From Halocaridina rubra (taxonomy: Eukaryota; Arthropoda; Malacostraca; Decapoda; Atyidae): a DNA stretch of 21,575 nt. The stretch's first letter is position 1; the number at the start of each line of letters is the position of its first letter. The stretch lies in NCBI GenBank assembly GCA_037179515.1, contig JAXCGZ010004468.1:25001-46575 (forward strand), in the 5' to 3' direction. Positions 1 to 11,013 of this stretch are shown here, piece after piece. The notes under the pieces were generated by a model. The model did not search any database. It saw only the letters and a program-made list of their open reading frames with translations, and was not told where the DNA came from. A program made the position numbers and the translations under genes.

Positions 1-278
1 TCACAGCCCGTCGCGGTCTGATGTTAGAAAGGGCATTCACTCAGGGTAATGGTAATACTTGCCAAAACCAAAGTCCTTTGCAAAAAGGCACCGTCCTAGT
101 CCTTTATGGAAAAAGGGAGTCCAAGAGGTAAAAGTAATCACATTTCCTTTACAGGGTACCAGATATATAGTGCATAGGGGGTCCTCGTTTCACAATGTCT
201 TTGAGTTACAATGCTTCATCATTACGACGCTGCCTCCATAAATTATTAAATAATTTTTTTATGCCCGCATGGTTTGCA
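1..278. other. No recognisable feature (left edge)
   Basis: Moderate-complexity, AT-leaning sequence. The only open frame is about 60 codons and shows no domain or splice support. I see no gene, RNA or repeat that I can name. Confidence 0.5.
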
Positions 279-524
279 TCGTCAATATGGACTTCGCTCG
301 CTAAAGTCTGTTGAGCATGGCGGAAGAAAATGTCATCATGCAGCATTGTTGTGTACGTATATATCAAGTTAATGGCTTTATTTATATGTGTTTATGTATT
401 TGGTTATGTGAAGGGCCTAGTTCGAATTTATTTACAAAATTACCAAATACACTGTCGTAAATACGTTCTTCATGCGGAACACTTTGTTCAGCATGGCAAA
501 AGAATATGTCGCCACAAGGCATTA
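279..524. repeat. Diverged tandem pair, period about 176 bp
   Basis: The block around 279-346 recurs at about 455-524. Both contain a CGT-AATA-like start, then a TTGTT/TTGAGCATGG-type core, then GGC-AAAGAA-ATGTC followed by CA-GCATT. Alignment by eye shows clear but imperfect similarity, so the duplication is old. The period is close to that of the next pair downstream (about 183 bp), so the two may belong to one decayed satellite or transposon-internal array. No coding function seen. Confidence 0.5.
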
Positions 525-654
525 GATTGAGGAAGAAGAGCTGCTCAGTTCCCATTCGTACACCATATTGTTCTCATGCTCATTTGATGGGACTAAGCCA
601 TTCGACCGCGGCAAAAATGGAAAGAATTTACACTTTTCTTTACATTTGTATACA

Positions 655-1003
655 TTTTGTATATAGTGTATAAACTTTGGTTTATATTTGATGCATAATG
701 CGATATACATTGATATCATTTTGAAGAAGAAGCAGATGAAGCAAACTTGAGAGCATGTCCAAACCAAGCTATCACAAACTGTGATGGAAATTCTTCTTAA
801 TGAAAATGGCCAATTCCAGCAAACCATTTGTTTTAGAGTTTTGTATATACTGTATTTGATGTGTTATACGATATAAGTAGATATGATGTTGAAGAAGACA
901 TGGATGAAGCGAACTTGGTAGGAAGCCCAAACTATGCTATCACAAACCTTGACGGCAATTCTTGTAAAAGAAGATAGCCAATTCTAGCGAACCGTCTGTT
1001 TTA
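655..1003. repeat. Diverged tandem pair, period about 183 bp
   Basis: Unit 1 (about 655-837) and unit 2 (about 838-1003) both begin TTTTGTATATA and run through AGATGAAGC-AACTTG, then CCAAAC-A-GCTATCACAAAC, then GGCAATTCT-type sequence, then GCCAATTC-AGC-AACC, then TGTTTTA. The order of blocks is conserved across the whole unit with many substitutions and small indels. This is an old tandem duplication lying just upstream of a Tigger relic, and it could be part of that element's decayed body. Confidence 0.65.
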
Positions 1004-1075
1004 CCCTTAGGTAGTTAACAATATCTGATACACATAGAGGCAAATGCTGAAATGTTATAAACGTTCTCTTTAAGT

Positions 1076-1309
1076 TGGAGACGGAGGGATGATGAAACAG
1101 AGCTGCTTGAATCTCATGGAGAGGAGTTATCAGCTGAGGACCTCATTCAACTGGAGAAACAGATGACTGAAGGGGAGGAAGAAATGCCATCCCCAAAGTC
1201 CAAGAGTATAGGAGTAAAGGTAGGCAATACTGTGCTGTACACTTATTTCGGTGTGTTCCAGCTTATGCTGAAAATCGGGTTACGTCAATTTTCAGGAATG
1301 GAAGTCTGA
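1076..1309 (+). pseudogene. Tigger/pogo transposase C-terminal relic
   Basis: An open frame from 1076 reads W-R-R-R then D-D-E-T-E-L-L-E-S-H-G-E-E-L-S, followed by A-E-D-L-I-Q-L-E-K-Q and an acidic E-rich stretch, ending at TGA 1307-1309. The pattern E-L-(L/I)-x-S/C-H-x-x-x-L-(S/T)-x-E/D-(D/E)-L is the acidic linker after the DDE domain in Tigger transposases. The better copy at the right of this window has the equivalent D-V-N-E-L-I-D-C-H with L-S-D-E-D-L. The catalytic domain is absent, so this is a 5'-truncated, dead fragment. The last 30 or so codons are probably not original coding sequence but the element's 3' end read through. Family call fairly sure, exact limits not. Confidence 0.6.
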
Positions 1310-1336
1310 CGTAAGTTGAGGACCCTCAGTACAGTA
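1262..1336 (+). repeat. Probable 3' terminal inverted repeat region of the left Tigger relic
   Basis: Just after the acidic C-terminal frame lies TTACGTCA (1280-1287) and its exact reverse complement TGACGTAA (1307-1314), 19 nt apart, followed by GTTGAGGACC and CTCAGTACAG before a TA-rich run. TTACGTC/GTTGAGGAC-type ends are seen at the termini of arthropod Tigger-like elements, as far as I recall. The matching 5' end is not in this window, so the terminus is inferred rather than paired. Confidence 0.4.
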
Positions 1337-1344
1337 TATATACT

Positions 1345-3678
1345 ATACCAACATATAAGCGATTGAGATCACATGGAGGCAGCTTTCCCAACACAGTAAA
1401 ATTTCTGGACATTGCTCACAAGGCATCAGTCAGTCAAAAGGGAAACATCCCATTGGAATAAAACCTTAAAGGATAAAAATTTTCCCAGATGACAAAAAGT
1501 AAGTGCTGTGTATGAATACATTTTGAAAATATATTTTTGAAAATGTGTCAGCTATATCAGCATCCATTTATTCCATAAGGTCAATTGGAAAATATTATTA
1601 GGTTTTCCAGTAAAGATGTTGTGACAGTCTTAACACTCACAAAAACAGTACATTAGAAATATATTTATGGCTGAGGTGTACAACTATGTATATAAAAGAA
1701 CTAAAAACTTTTTCTGGTGTTCAGACTTTATATACAAAAAGGAGTTCATGTTACGAAAGCTATTTAACTCATACGAGTTACCGAAAATTGTTTATAATTT
1801 CCTTCATTAAACAGCCAAAAGAGCTCATACTGAAAGAGGATTATATATACATACATCAGTAGCAATGCATGAAACACTAATCAAAGAAGTTTTAAAACAC
1901 AAAGACAGACAGACCCCCCCTCTCTCGTCGTGCCGCTGCTCGCTCCTCACGGCCCCTCCGCCCGAGGAAATGCGTTGCATTATTATTGAATAAACTACAA
2001 GAATGAAAGCATAAACTATGTAGTTCTTGTGAATACAATTGTGACTGATATCACTGGGCACTACCCAAATAATTACCAAATATATAAACATTACCACGCT
2101 TTACATAATATTCATATAGAGTAAAATTACAGGTGCTAATAATCACAATAAGAGACAGGAAGGAAGATCCTAACTGACGTCAAAGGTATGGCCCCTACAT
2201 GTAATACAAGAACAACTGGCTAAAATTTATGTACACATCATTCGACACCACAGCAAAGTTCTACAAAATGAGATACAAAGTAAAGTCTCTTTTTTTTTTT
2301 TTTACACGTGTTTAGAATACTCGAAACTGGAAAAATGTGTGTCATCAATGATAATAAAAAAAAAAAGCAGGTGCGCATGGTTATCTTTAAGTATGCCTGG
2401 CATGGCATGTTTGTTTGTTAAAACGCCTTGAATCCACATTTCCAACCACGGCCACGGGTTAGCTCTCCTACCACCGCCTCCCCTGCTCCTCCCTCTCCTA
2501 CCACTTAAGTCAATTGCTCACCGCCACCACACACCTGTCCCGATATGCCTGTTGTCCACCGTATATAGTGAGTTAGTTTGTTCTTGTTTATTTATCTGTA
2601 TATCTTCACTATTTTTTTATTTTTAGCTTACTTACATATGTACTCATGCTTCCTTATGTACTTGTAAAATGTGCTTAACTAGCTTATTTCATTGGTATTG
2701 CATGTTTATACATGCCTGTGGAACATAATCATTCCTATTAACATTACTCCTTATTACAGTATATAATTTAAATTACATGAAGTTTGAATTACACGTGTCT
2801 TCTGTGAACCTATCCTCATGTGAAAAAGAAGAGACTGTACGGAATGAGGTATAAATTAGGTGGAATTTACACAAAAGCCTAATCTGATAAAGGACATCTC
2901 CAAGGGTTAATCCGGTGGCCCAAAGTTCAGTAGCAAGTAGCAATGAGTACTAAGACACATTTACAAAAATGTAAGAGTATTATTGAATCTGTTAATATCT
3001 AGTTACTTGAAGCAACTCCATAAGTCAATAACAATTGTGTAAGAGTAAAAAAGGTCATCATTCTTTTACAAGACATTGTGTATTTCAAGGTGACTTAAGG
3101 AATCTCATGTTCAAATGGTAAACAAATTTTTGTACATAATAATTGACTTGAAAGGAAAACAAGTAAACATAATCACTTTAAAAAACATTTACTTAGCCCT
3201 TTTGGCATGGAAGAGATAATTTCCTTCCTATTTATCTCTCCAAAGAGCCGATTACAATGGATAAGACAGTGATCCTTTCCAAGTGAATATTTTTTCCCCT
3301 GGACACAGAACAGCTCCAAAGTTCAGAGAAAGGAGAGTATGATGAAGTCTTGTTGCCTGCCTATTTTTGTTCAATTGTGGTTACTCTGTGGCTTCAGAAA
3401 GATAAGGCTTAATGAAAGGGAAATAAATCTCTTTACAAGACAATTTTACATCCTAGAGAACTTCGGTAGTGCCAAAAAATAAATATGGCAATTTCCAGTC
3501 AGATACAGAAAAACTCAATTGATCATTTTATCTATCAAGCACTCTTAGCATCACTGCTTTAGGCTTTTTAAACTTTGAACCTTCTGTATGAAAATAAGAT
3601 ATGGAATAACACTGTAAAACATTAACTGAACATGTATAAAAACTTTTTTATATTCAGTATAAATAAAGAGTCACCTAC
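1345..3678. other. AT-rich non-coding stretch; left of the last visible TMEM164 exon
   Basis: This would be TMEM164 intron 3 if the gene continues to the left. I looked on the minus strand for the next conserved exon, expected to encode a P-F-E-like start and an aromatic-rich membrane segment, and did not find it. It contains a T tract at about 2288-2302, an A tract near 2356-2367, a GC-rich patch at about 1912-1975 and another at about 2440-2560. The open frame at 1825-2097 has no recognisable domain. Confidence 0.5.
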
Positions 3679-3795
3679 CAATCTGGAATTAGTAACAGGA
3701 AATATAAGAGCCAGAACAGCTCCATTCAGGAAATTTAAATGGACTCGAAATACTGTTGTCACAAACTTGCTAGGTGGGGCAGCCAAGAGGTAGAT
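3679..3795 (-). CDS. TMEM164: TMEM164-like protein, third coding exon visible
   Basis: On the minus strand a polypyrimidine tract and CAG acceptor (AG at 3797-3796) precede ATC TAC CTC TTG, and the exon ends at AGA TTG before a GTAGGT donor (3678-3673). It is 117 nt, exactly 39 codons, phase 0 at both ends, which fits the phase-0 end of the preceding exon. The peptide begins I-Y-L-L-A-A-P-P and includes F-L-N-G-A-V-L-A-L-I-F-P-V-T-N. As I recall vertebrate TMEM164, its corresponding segment has I-F-L-L-A-C-P-P and M-L-N-G-A-L-L-A-L-L-F-P-V-x-N-T-R-L. This is a membrane-spanning part of the acyltransferase core. The following exon must lie to the left and is not seen. An alternative donor 4 nt downstream (GTGA) exists but is weaker. 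Confidence 0.9.
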
Positions 3796-3920
3796 CTGAA
3801 AGAACCAATAAGAATAACAGAATTACATTTGAGGACATATAACACATACACACACAAAGTTAAACTATACATATAAATAGAGATATAAAAATAAAAAATA
3901 TAAAACAAGAAATGACCATG

Positions 3921-4633
3921 TACAGTAAAATCTGAAGTTTTGTGGTTACACATTAATGAATTCTAAGAAGTGACTTTTCATAAATGCGGAAAAATATTCA
4001 GGAACACCTTAGTGGCCATCAACCATTAAATAAATCATGAAGGAAGCTGATGTCCTGAGAGAGAAACTTAAGGCTGCTGATATCACAATACAGAGATTAA
4101 AGGGATGCTTAAAGTCCCAAGAATGAAAAAAAGGGAATACTGAAATTCATGCAAGATGAATGGGAAGCTAAGAAAATGGGCATGGATTATACATTTCCCA
4201 TACAATTCCATCAGTATCATGTGCTATCACTATTTCAGTTGCAAACACTCTGGGACAGTTTTGAGAAAAGTCAGTATTGAAGAAACGAATACATAAACTG
4301 AGAAATATATATGCCTTACAAAAAGTCTTTGTGTTATTTGAAAGATTGAGCATTGCAATAATAGAAATAAAAATGACCAAATACAGTAAAATCTGAAGTT
4401 TTGTGGTTACACATTAACGAATTCTAAGAAGCGACTGCTCATAAATGTGGTAAAAAATTCAGGATTACCTTAGTGGCCATCGACAATTAAATAAATCATG
4501 AAGGAAGCTGATGTCCTGAAAGAAAAACTGCAGTATGCTGATATCACAAAACCTAGATAAAAGGGCTGCTTAAATTCCCAAGAAAGAAATAAGGGGAATA
4601 CTGAAATTCATGCAAGATGGATGAGATGCTAAA
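3921..4633. repeat. Direct duplication of about 250 bp, offset 461 bp
   Basis: The sequence at about 3921-4172 recurs at about 4382-4633. Shared landmarks in order are TACAGTAAAATCTGAAGTTT, GTGGTTACACATTAA, GAATTCTAAGAAG, CTTAGTGGCCATC, AAATAAATCATGAAGGAAGC, TGATGTCCTGA, GCTGATATCACAA and GAATACTGAAATTCATGCAA. Identity is high by eye, with scattered substitutions, so this is younger than the tandem repeats at the left edge. The 210 nt between the copies is not duplicated. It may be two insertions of one unnamed interspersed repeat or a segmental duplication. Confidence 0.85.
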
Positions 4634-4965
4634 ATTCACGAGAGATATACATTATGCTGAAATTTCCATGAGTGAGATTGAAAGGCTGTTGCATATTTCC
4701 AAAGAGTTTTAAAAAATGCGTAAATTCCAAAGTTAGATATTAAAGGGAGGTTAAACTCGCAATAGAGAGATTGAGGGGGGCCTAATGTTCCCAAGAATGA
4801 GAGATTTAGAGGTTGCTGAAGTTCCTACGAGAGATATTAGAGGAATGATAAAATTCTAATATGAGAGATTAGAGGGATATAAAGCATACAAGAGCGAAAT
4901 TGAAGAGATGCTGAAATTCCTAAGAGATAGATTTTAAGGAATGATGAAATTCCTCTAAAGCATCT
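4088..4965 (+). repeat. Degenerate minisatellite, unit about 36-40 bp
   Basis: A loosely conserved unit resembling GAGATT-RAGGGATGCTGAAAT followed by TCCCAAGAR recurs many times. Clear examples start near 4092, 4552, 4669, 4725, 4764, 4799, 4835, 4870, 4900 and 4925. The densest stretch is about 4725-4965, where units are nearly head to tail. Units differ by substitutions and small indels. No open frame spans the array, so this is probably a decayed non-coding minisatellite. The array partly overlaps the 250-bp duplication. Confidence 0.6.
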
Positions 4966-7900
4966 TTGATAAACCCAATGTAATCACATCAACAAAGGTA
5001 ACCACAAGCATATTGTAAGTAAATAATTTATATATCTATTGCTACTACTGACACCAATAAAGTACACACGATTAAAAACTTGAGAATTTTTGAAACTACA
5101 ATTTATAGTGCTTGCTTTAAGAAAAAGTTAATGACAGGTTTTCCGGTGAGGAATAACCAGAAATTTTTATATTTCACAAGATCCAAGAACTATAATCCAT
5201 TTGTGACATAATGCTAAGCTCTTCCAGATACACTGCCATTAACTGAAAAAATATAAAGAATCCAAGGCTAAAGAATAGGAGGATAACACAATGAAGGATT
5301 TATTGTTAAATGAAATTATATTCTTTGAGCCAATTCAAAACGGATTCATATATAAACTTTAGCATCAGCAAAAGCACCGCCTCCTGATAAGATGAAGAAA
5401 ATTATTCAATATATTAAAATAGATTAAAGACAAAACAATCTAGTCTTTGCAAGTAGAGTAAGGTCATAAAACCTTCATAAAGGAAGAACAATAAACATAT
5501 TACGAGACAATACTTTCAATAAAAAGCAACTTTAGATACTTGCTGCAAATGTTAGAAATGACAACCCAAAGGTATTGAAAGTAATAAGCAAGCACACAGA
5601 GCTTTTCTAACAATAGGGAAGGGCGATGCAATATACAAGAAGGAATAAAACAAATACAGTAAATGTAATATGAAAAGAGTGCACTACAGTAATTTAAACA
5701 TTGCTGACAAACAATAAACAAGACCACAATGTAGCAATTGCATACAGCACATTACTGTACAAATGAACAACAACATATTCATGGTCATGATCAATTATAC
5801 TACTTGATCATAGTCCATAGCAAAAATCCCAGAAACATTACCATCCCACAAACATGAACTCACATAAGTAGGTCTGCAATATGACTCTATATTTGCTTGA
5901 TCACAAATGTAGCTCATATAGGTCTTCGGTTTAGTCTTAATTTATCAGCGGAATTATGGTTCAAAAAGGATTTCAGGGTTTCCTAAAACTTTACAATTCG
6001 CTTGTGTGAAAAAATAGAATAAACATAAAATTACGCAAAAAAAACATATGTAATCCCTTAAAATTTCAATCTTATATTCATGAAAAGTCTTCTGCAGTGC
6101 TGGATGTGCCAAGCATGAAAAAATAAGAGCGATAATAATGTAGCTTATACTGTTAATAAATGGTATGCCATATCAAAGGACCCAAGATTAAGCCCATCAT
6201 ATTTCAGGGTAAAGAGTGATATACTGCATTCAATTGATCGAGTACAGAAGTAGAAAAGGCAAGTCAATGCACCATATGCTAGAGCATGAGAACAGGAATA
6301 AAAGAACATATTTTATAACTTCGCAAAGAAAAAACACAGTAGCTATTGCAATCATTTAGGTCAGATACAAAGTTCATTTAAGATAAAATATGCCGAACTC
6401 TTACCAACACCTTATTAATTACGAATATTAAAGTTACCTAGAATACAACCTGCATTCAAAATATACATGTCATTTGAAAACAGTACCTTAAAGATGTCAT
6501 GTCTAAAGAGTGCTGAAGCCCACTTTCCGAAGTGTATCAAAATGAATGATAGAATACTTTTAAATCCCTTCAGTTACAACTTATCTCAACTTATATTACA
6601 CTTCACTCTCTTCAAAGGCTATTCAGTTACGTACAATACTATATAAACCTTTTTTTTGTAATGATATTCCATATCCCATGATAGCAATCAAAGTGGCCAC
6701 AACTGTAATAGAGATAGCAAAGTTTGAACATACCCTTCAGTTCCTCACCATTTCTATCAGCTGTTTCCAAGAAAGATAAGATAATCAAGGAGGTAGGGGC
6801 TGACAGGCCCCATCTTACCTATCCCATTTGGTCACTTCCTACAACAACACACAGGATATCATAGTGTGTGTGTAATTCTATATTCTTGACTAATAGGGAT
6901 CTCCCTTTTAGTTATTTCCAGCAAAAAAACAAAAAATGAAAGGCATTCTTTCATCTCCACAAACCAAGGATACTGGAAAGTAATATAAAATAGATGAAAT
7001 ATTCTCATAATTGATTGTTCTTGGCTACAACTGTTTTTTATTTTTATAATAGCTTGTGAGTTATTATTAGAATAAGTCGCCATAATTGCAACTTTCATAT
7101 GGTAGAAAAATATGAACAACGAGGCTTGAAATGGTATAAGCATATGATTATTTATGTAACAAAAGCAGCTGTTTAAGTATACACAGCATAACAACAAATA
7201 CAGACCAAAAATAAAATACAAGATATTGCAATCAGAACATTAATAACAGATGAACTGTGAGGACTCATAAAAAAAGTGAGCTGTAGATTATCTCCTGAAG
7301 GATATGCATAAAAAGGTGATTTAGACAGGTAAGTCCCTGTATATGGCATTTTGTATTTAGGAATGAATTCTGATGAGGTGAATATAAGGTCAATGCGGCA
7401 ATACTAACATATAAAAAGAACTTTTTAGATCAACATTGAAGAACATGTAAAGAAGACTGTAAAGAGAGTATTTTGAAGTCAGCTTTTGACTTAAGGCAAG
7501 GGAATGTTTTTTTTTTACTTTAGTTGTTCAGAGTCTATATGGATACAGTCAAAAAATATGGAAGCAATGTTACTTGAAAAAATGCTTAGAACGGTCAAGG
7601 ATGAGAGTAGGAACTTAAATGAGTAACCTATGCTTTGTTGATAATGCTGCATAATTATCAGTCTGAAGTCAAGGGTTGGTAGAGGTATCAGAAAAATTAA
7701 GTCCAAAGATACTAAGGGTTTATGTGGTAAAGAGGAGAAATGGAGGAGTGCAAATAAAAAGAAGTCTATGAGGAAGTAGACAGTTTTAGATATTTTGAGG
7801 ATAGCAATAATAAAAAGTAGCAGAGAACGTGAGATAACTCGCTGAGTCGGAGAAAGAACTAAAAGGCAGAGTACTAACTGGAAAGAGATATATTTCTAGC

Positions 7901-7966
7901 CAAACTACAACCTGATTGATTAAGAAGATGCTGAAGTTACTCATTATGTTTTGTAAGGGTGTGAAT

Positions 7967-8023
7967 GATGGACTCTAAATGAAAGTCCATCTTAAAGGGC
8001 GACAATCCCCATTGGAAGGGGAT
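7967..8023. other. Two adjacent short hairpins
   Basis: GATGGACT (7967-7974) pairs perfectly with AGTCCATC (7984-7991) around a 9-nt loop. ATCCCC (8005-8010) pairs with GGGGAT (8018-8023) around a 7-nt loop. They sit 14 nt apart in AT-rich intron. The layout does not fit tRNA geometry and I see no anticodon arm. They may be remnants of a structured repeat or chance. Confidence 0.3.
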
Positions 8024-10266
8024 GGTCAAGTCAAACCATACAACCATTCACCAAAAGTCCCACTCACTCTTCCATTTCAACTGTGTTTCACTCGATGCTA
8101 AGGCACTCGTCTTTCTCCTAATTAACTTGCTATCCGCTACCCATCTCCTCCCTATTACTCTCTCACTCCAAGAGCATCACACATTCAGACAGTTACTAGT
8201 GTTCTGTTTTAGTTTTCGGACCAGAACCCCATCGCATGCCTTGACACTTTGTGGGAGGAAAATATAAAGTGGAGCATTAAATTCCACTTGCTTTCCCATT
8301 TTGTAGATTTTTACAACATGAAAGGGAACTTACAGGTGATATACTTGTCCCCTGTCCTGGAGGAATGAATAAGAAAATGAAAAGTAAGAGAGAAGACAGA
8401 CTGAGCTATAGGATAAAATCCACTCATCCACTTGGAAGGACTAAGGAATCACAGTTTCAGACACAAGATAAGGAGTAATGTGTTAAATAAAAGTTTGGTG
8501 AAAAGTGAATACAAACTGCTTAGTTGGGCTGAACACTTGAATAGAATGGATAATTATTAGACTACTAAGGAGAATTACATGGCAGGACTAGATAAAATGC
8601 AGCTCATGAACCACATACAGCTTTTTAGCATTAAATGTGAGGGGTTTTGATAATTTCGTTAATGAGCTCAAATTTTCATCATGGTCGATATAAAAGATAA
8701 AAAAGAAAATAAAACAGCATTACTTGGATTATAATTTAAGGTTCATTTTCATGAGTAGTAGACATGCTTGAGGATTTAAATCCTAATTTCAAGGGAATGA
8801 ATGGCTGGAGACAGAGGATTATCTAAAAATACCAAAAGTTTCAGAGGATTATAAGGGAAGTGAGGTCATGGGATGATACATACTGTAACAAATAATTATC
8901 ATCTCATACATTTCAGTTTTATTTCTTGTTTTTATCTTAATATTCGGTAATCTATGTAACTATTCCTAAAATTTAAATTTGTATATACAGTATTTCTATT
9001 TCATTTTCATGAGGATTATTCCCATTTGAAGTACTCTCAGTATATTTAACATAATCATCATCCAGGAGTCTGACAATTATTGGTGTACATGGGTACTTTA
9101 TGATTACTGAAACTAATACTAATTAAAAGTCTAAATAACTCTATTAAGTATATCAATTTCTTAAGGATTATATAAATTCTTGATAAACTGAGCAGGTATT
9201 AATATAAACGTGCCTATAAATTCTGTTCACGTTTTGCAGCTCTAAAACACCTTAAGTTAATAGAATATGGCTCTTACACAGAGCAAATCTGGCAACCCTT
9301 ATCATACACCAATTTTATTTGGCATTAGAAAAATGGGGTAGGCATGAAAGAGATGATGGGATAATATAAGGAAGGTTATGAAAAGGGGTTTTGACATTCG
9401 TTACAGTAAAAGGTGTGCATAATAGGTAATATAAATTTGTGTAATGTATACTCATATTACTGAGTCTGACACTATGTTAATGACTTATAAGTTTCCATGA
9501 GGCTGCAATACATACTGGTATGGCAAAGGCTTTGTTCCTTTTACACTCAGTGAATGATCACAAGGAAAGTCATATTCCCTCTTATTTTTTCTCACTAGGT
9601 TAAGTTTATATCAATCAGCAAAATCTGTAGTGCAAGCATGACTAAAAACAGAATACTTTTGGGGGATGAGATAAGACAGCAGTGTGCTAACATATCAGAG
9701 CCCAATGCCCTTTGTTATAATATGAATGACTTTTTAAAACTGAGTCATCTGAGAATCCATGAATTCTCTCTCTCTTGCTGCTCTTGGGTCGTGAGCAAAA
9801 TGACTTGTGGTGCATCTGCTATGAAATATGTTCTATCTTTGGGAACATTTTTACATTTTGTATTACTTTACAATTTTTGTTTGAGGTTACTGTTTTCTGC
9901 ATTTTTTTTTCGCTTGCTGTGTAAATTTCCTTTGATAAGTTTAGGCGAGTCCAATGAGTGTACAAGAGGTCTTGTCCTAGAAAACCCAAAAGAAAAACAA
10001 TCTACCATTCCAGATGCTTTAAGGGACAGGGTAACTTTTTTAGCATTATTTGCTCAAATTCAAAGTCAACATAAATCTTCTGGCTTGTATATAGTTTCCA
10101 AACAATATTCATATGAATACACAAGTACTCAACTTTTTTTTTTTTTTTTATGAGTGTGACACCGGGACAGGCAGAAACTGCCCTCGTCAATAAAGGCCCG
10201 GGCATGAGAAAATACCAAGAGAAAGGAAAAGATAAAGGTTAAGGACAAGGCAGAGATGAGGTAATG

Positions 10267-10800
10267 TCACACAAAGGAAAACGACAGACAGAAAGAAACA
10301 GTCAAAGTACAGAGGACCCAGAGATAAGGAGGACTAGGCTCTGAGATGACGACAGATCTGCTTTTTGAAGGATGAAAGGTCATAAGAATTTGGTTCCAGA
10401 GTCTGGAGGTAGTTGGGAAGAAGCAGTCGCTGCACCGACCAATCCGCGAGCTACAAATCTCCACACAGTACCTGTGAGATGAGGCCGCTTGGCGAGTGTC
10501 ACGTGGCCTCGGCAGTGGGGGAGGGATGCAACTCGCCAACTCATCAGAGCAGCGATGGAAGCAGTAGCGATAGAAAAGAGAAATGGATGATACCTTACGG
10601 CAAAGAGAGAGAGAATCCAGATTAGAAGTAAGAGAAGGATCATTAACGAGTCTGACTACCTTAGATTCAACCCTATCAAGAAGATAAGTATGAGAAGAAG
10701 CACCCCAGATGTGTGAGCAGAATTCTAAGCAGGGATGGATAAGACCTTTGTAAATTTTAAGTAACTGCAAAGAGGAAAAGTAATGATGAAAACGAAACAA
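10267..10800 (-). pseudogene. LINE ORF2 C-terminal region (fragment)
   Basis: A 177-codon open stretch reads F-R-F-H-H-Y-F-S-S-L-Q-L-L-K-I-Y-K-G-L then H-P-C-L-E-F-C-S-H-I-W-G, L-D-R-V-E-S-K-V-V-R-L, F-Y-R-Y-C-F and C-I-P-P-P-L-P-R-P-R, ending with T-S-R-L-W-N-Q-I. The Y-x-x-L-I-x-P-x-L-E-(Y/F)-C and (K/R)-L-W-N signatures mark the region after the RT thumb in Jockey/CR1-type LINEs. It continues from the RT fragment at 11014-11365 after a frameshift. The tail past W-N-Q-I is probably scrambled by a further shift. Confidence 0.8.
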
Positions 10801-11013
10801 ACCCCCAATATTTTGGATGAAGATTTAAAAATTTGGATTATGTGATTCCTCCAAGACAAGTTAGAGGCTATATGGATTCCTAATATGTTGATTGTTAAGA
10901 GGGTACATTTCGTTAGTTTTTAAGACAATAAGGTTATCAGGAGAAGAAGATAAAGAGATAGCCAGAAACTGTGTCTTGGAGGCATTTAATTTAACTAAAT
11001 TTTGAGTGCCCCA

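Noticed and set aside
530..560. E-E-E-L-L-S-S-H-S reading resembling the Tigger acidic C-terminus
   Set aside because: Only nine residues, followed by unrelated sequence; may be chance.
1..3678. Search for the next TMEM164 exon
   Set aside because: No minus-strand segment with the expected residues and splice sites was found; the exon is assumed to lie outside.
6859..7221. 120-codon minus-strand hydrophobic open frame in intron 2
   Set aside because: Hydrophobic composition follows from AT-rich sequence; no conserved motif and no fit to the TMEM164 exons.
8022..8267. 81-codon plus-strand open frame
   Set aside because: No domain, no splice or homology support, unremarkable length.
9599..10153. 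A 171-codon plus-strand open frame (ATG at 9638) opening just after a TTTTTTCTCACTAG acceptor-like string
   Set aside because: No recognisable domain; its end is the complement of the LINE poly(A) tail and it is antisense within an intron. Could be chance in AT-rich DNA; only transcript data would rescue it.
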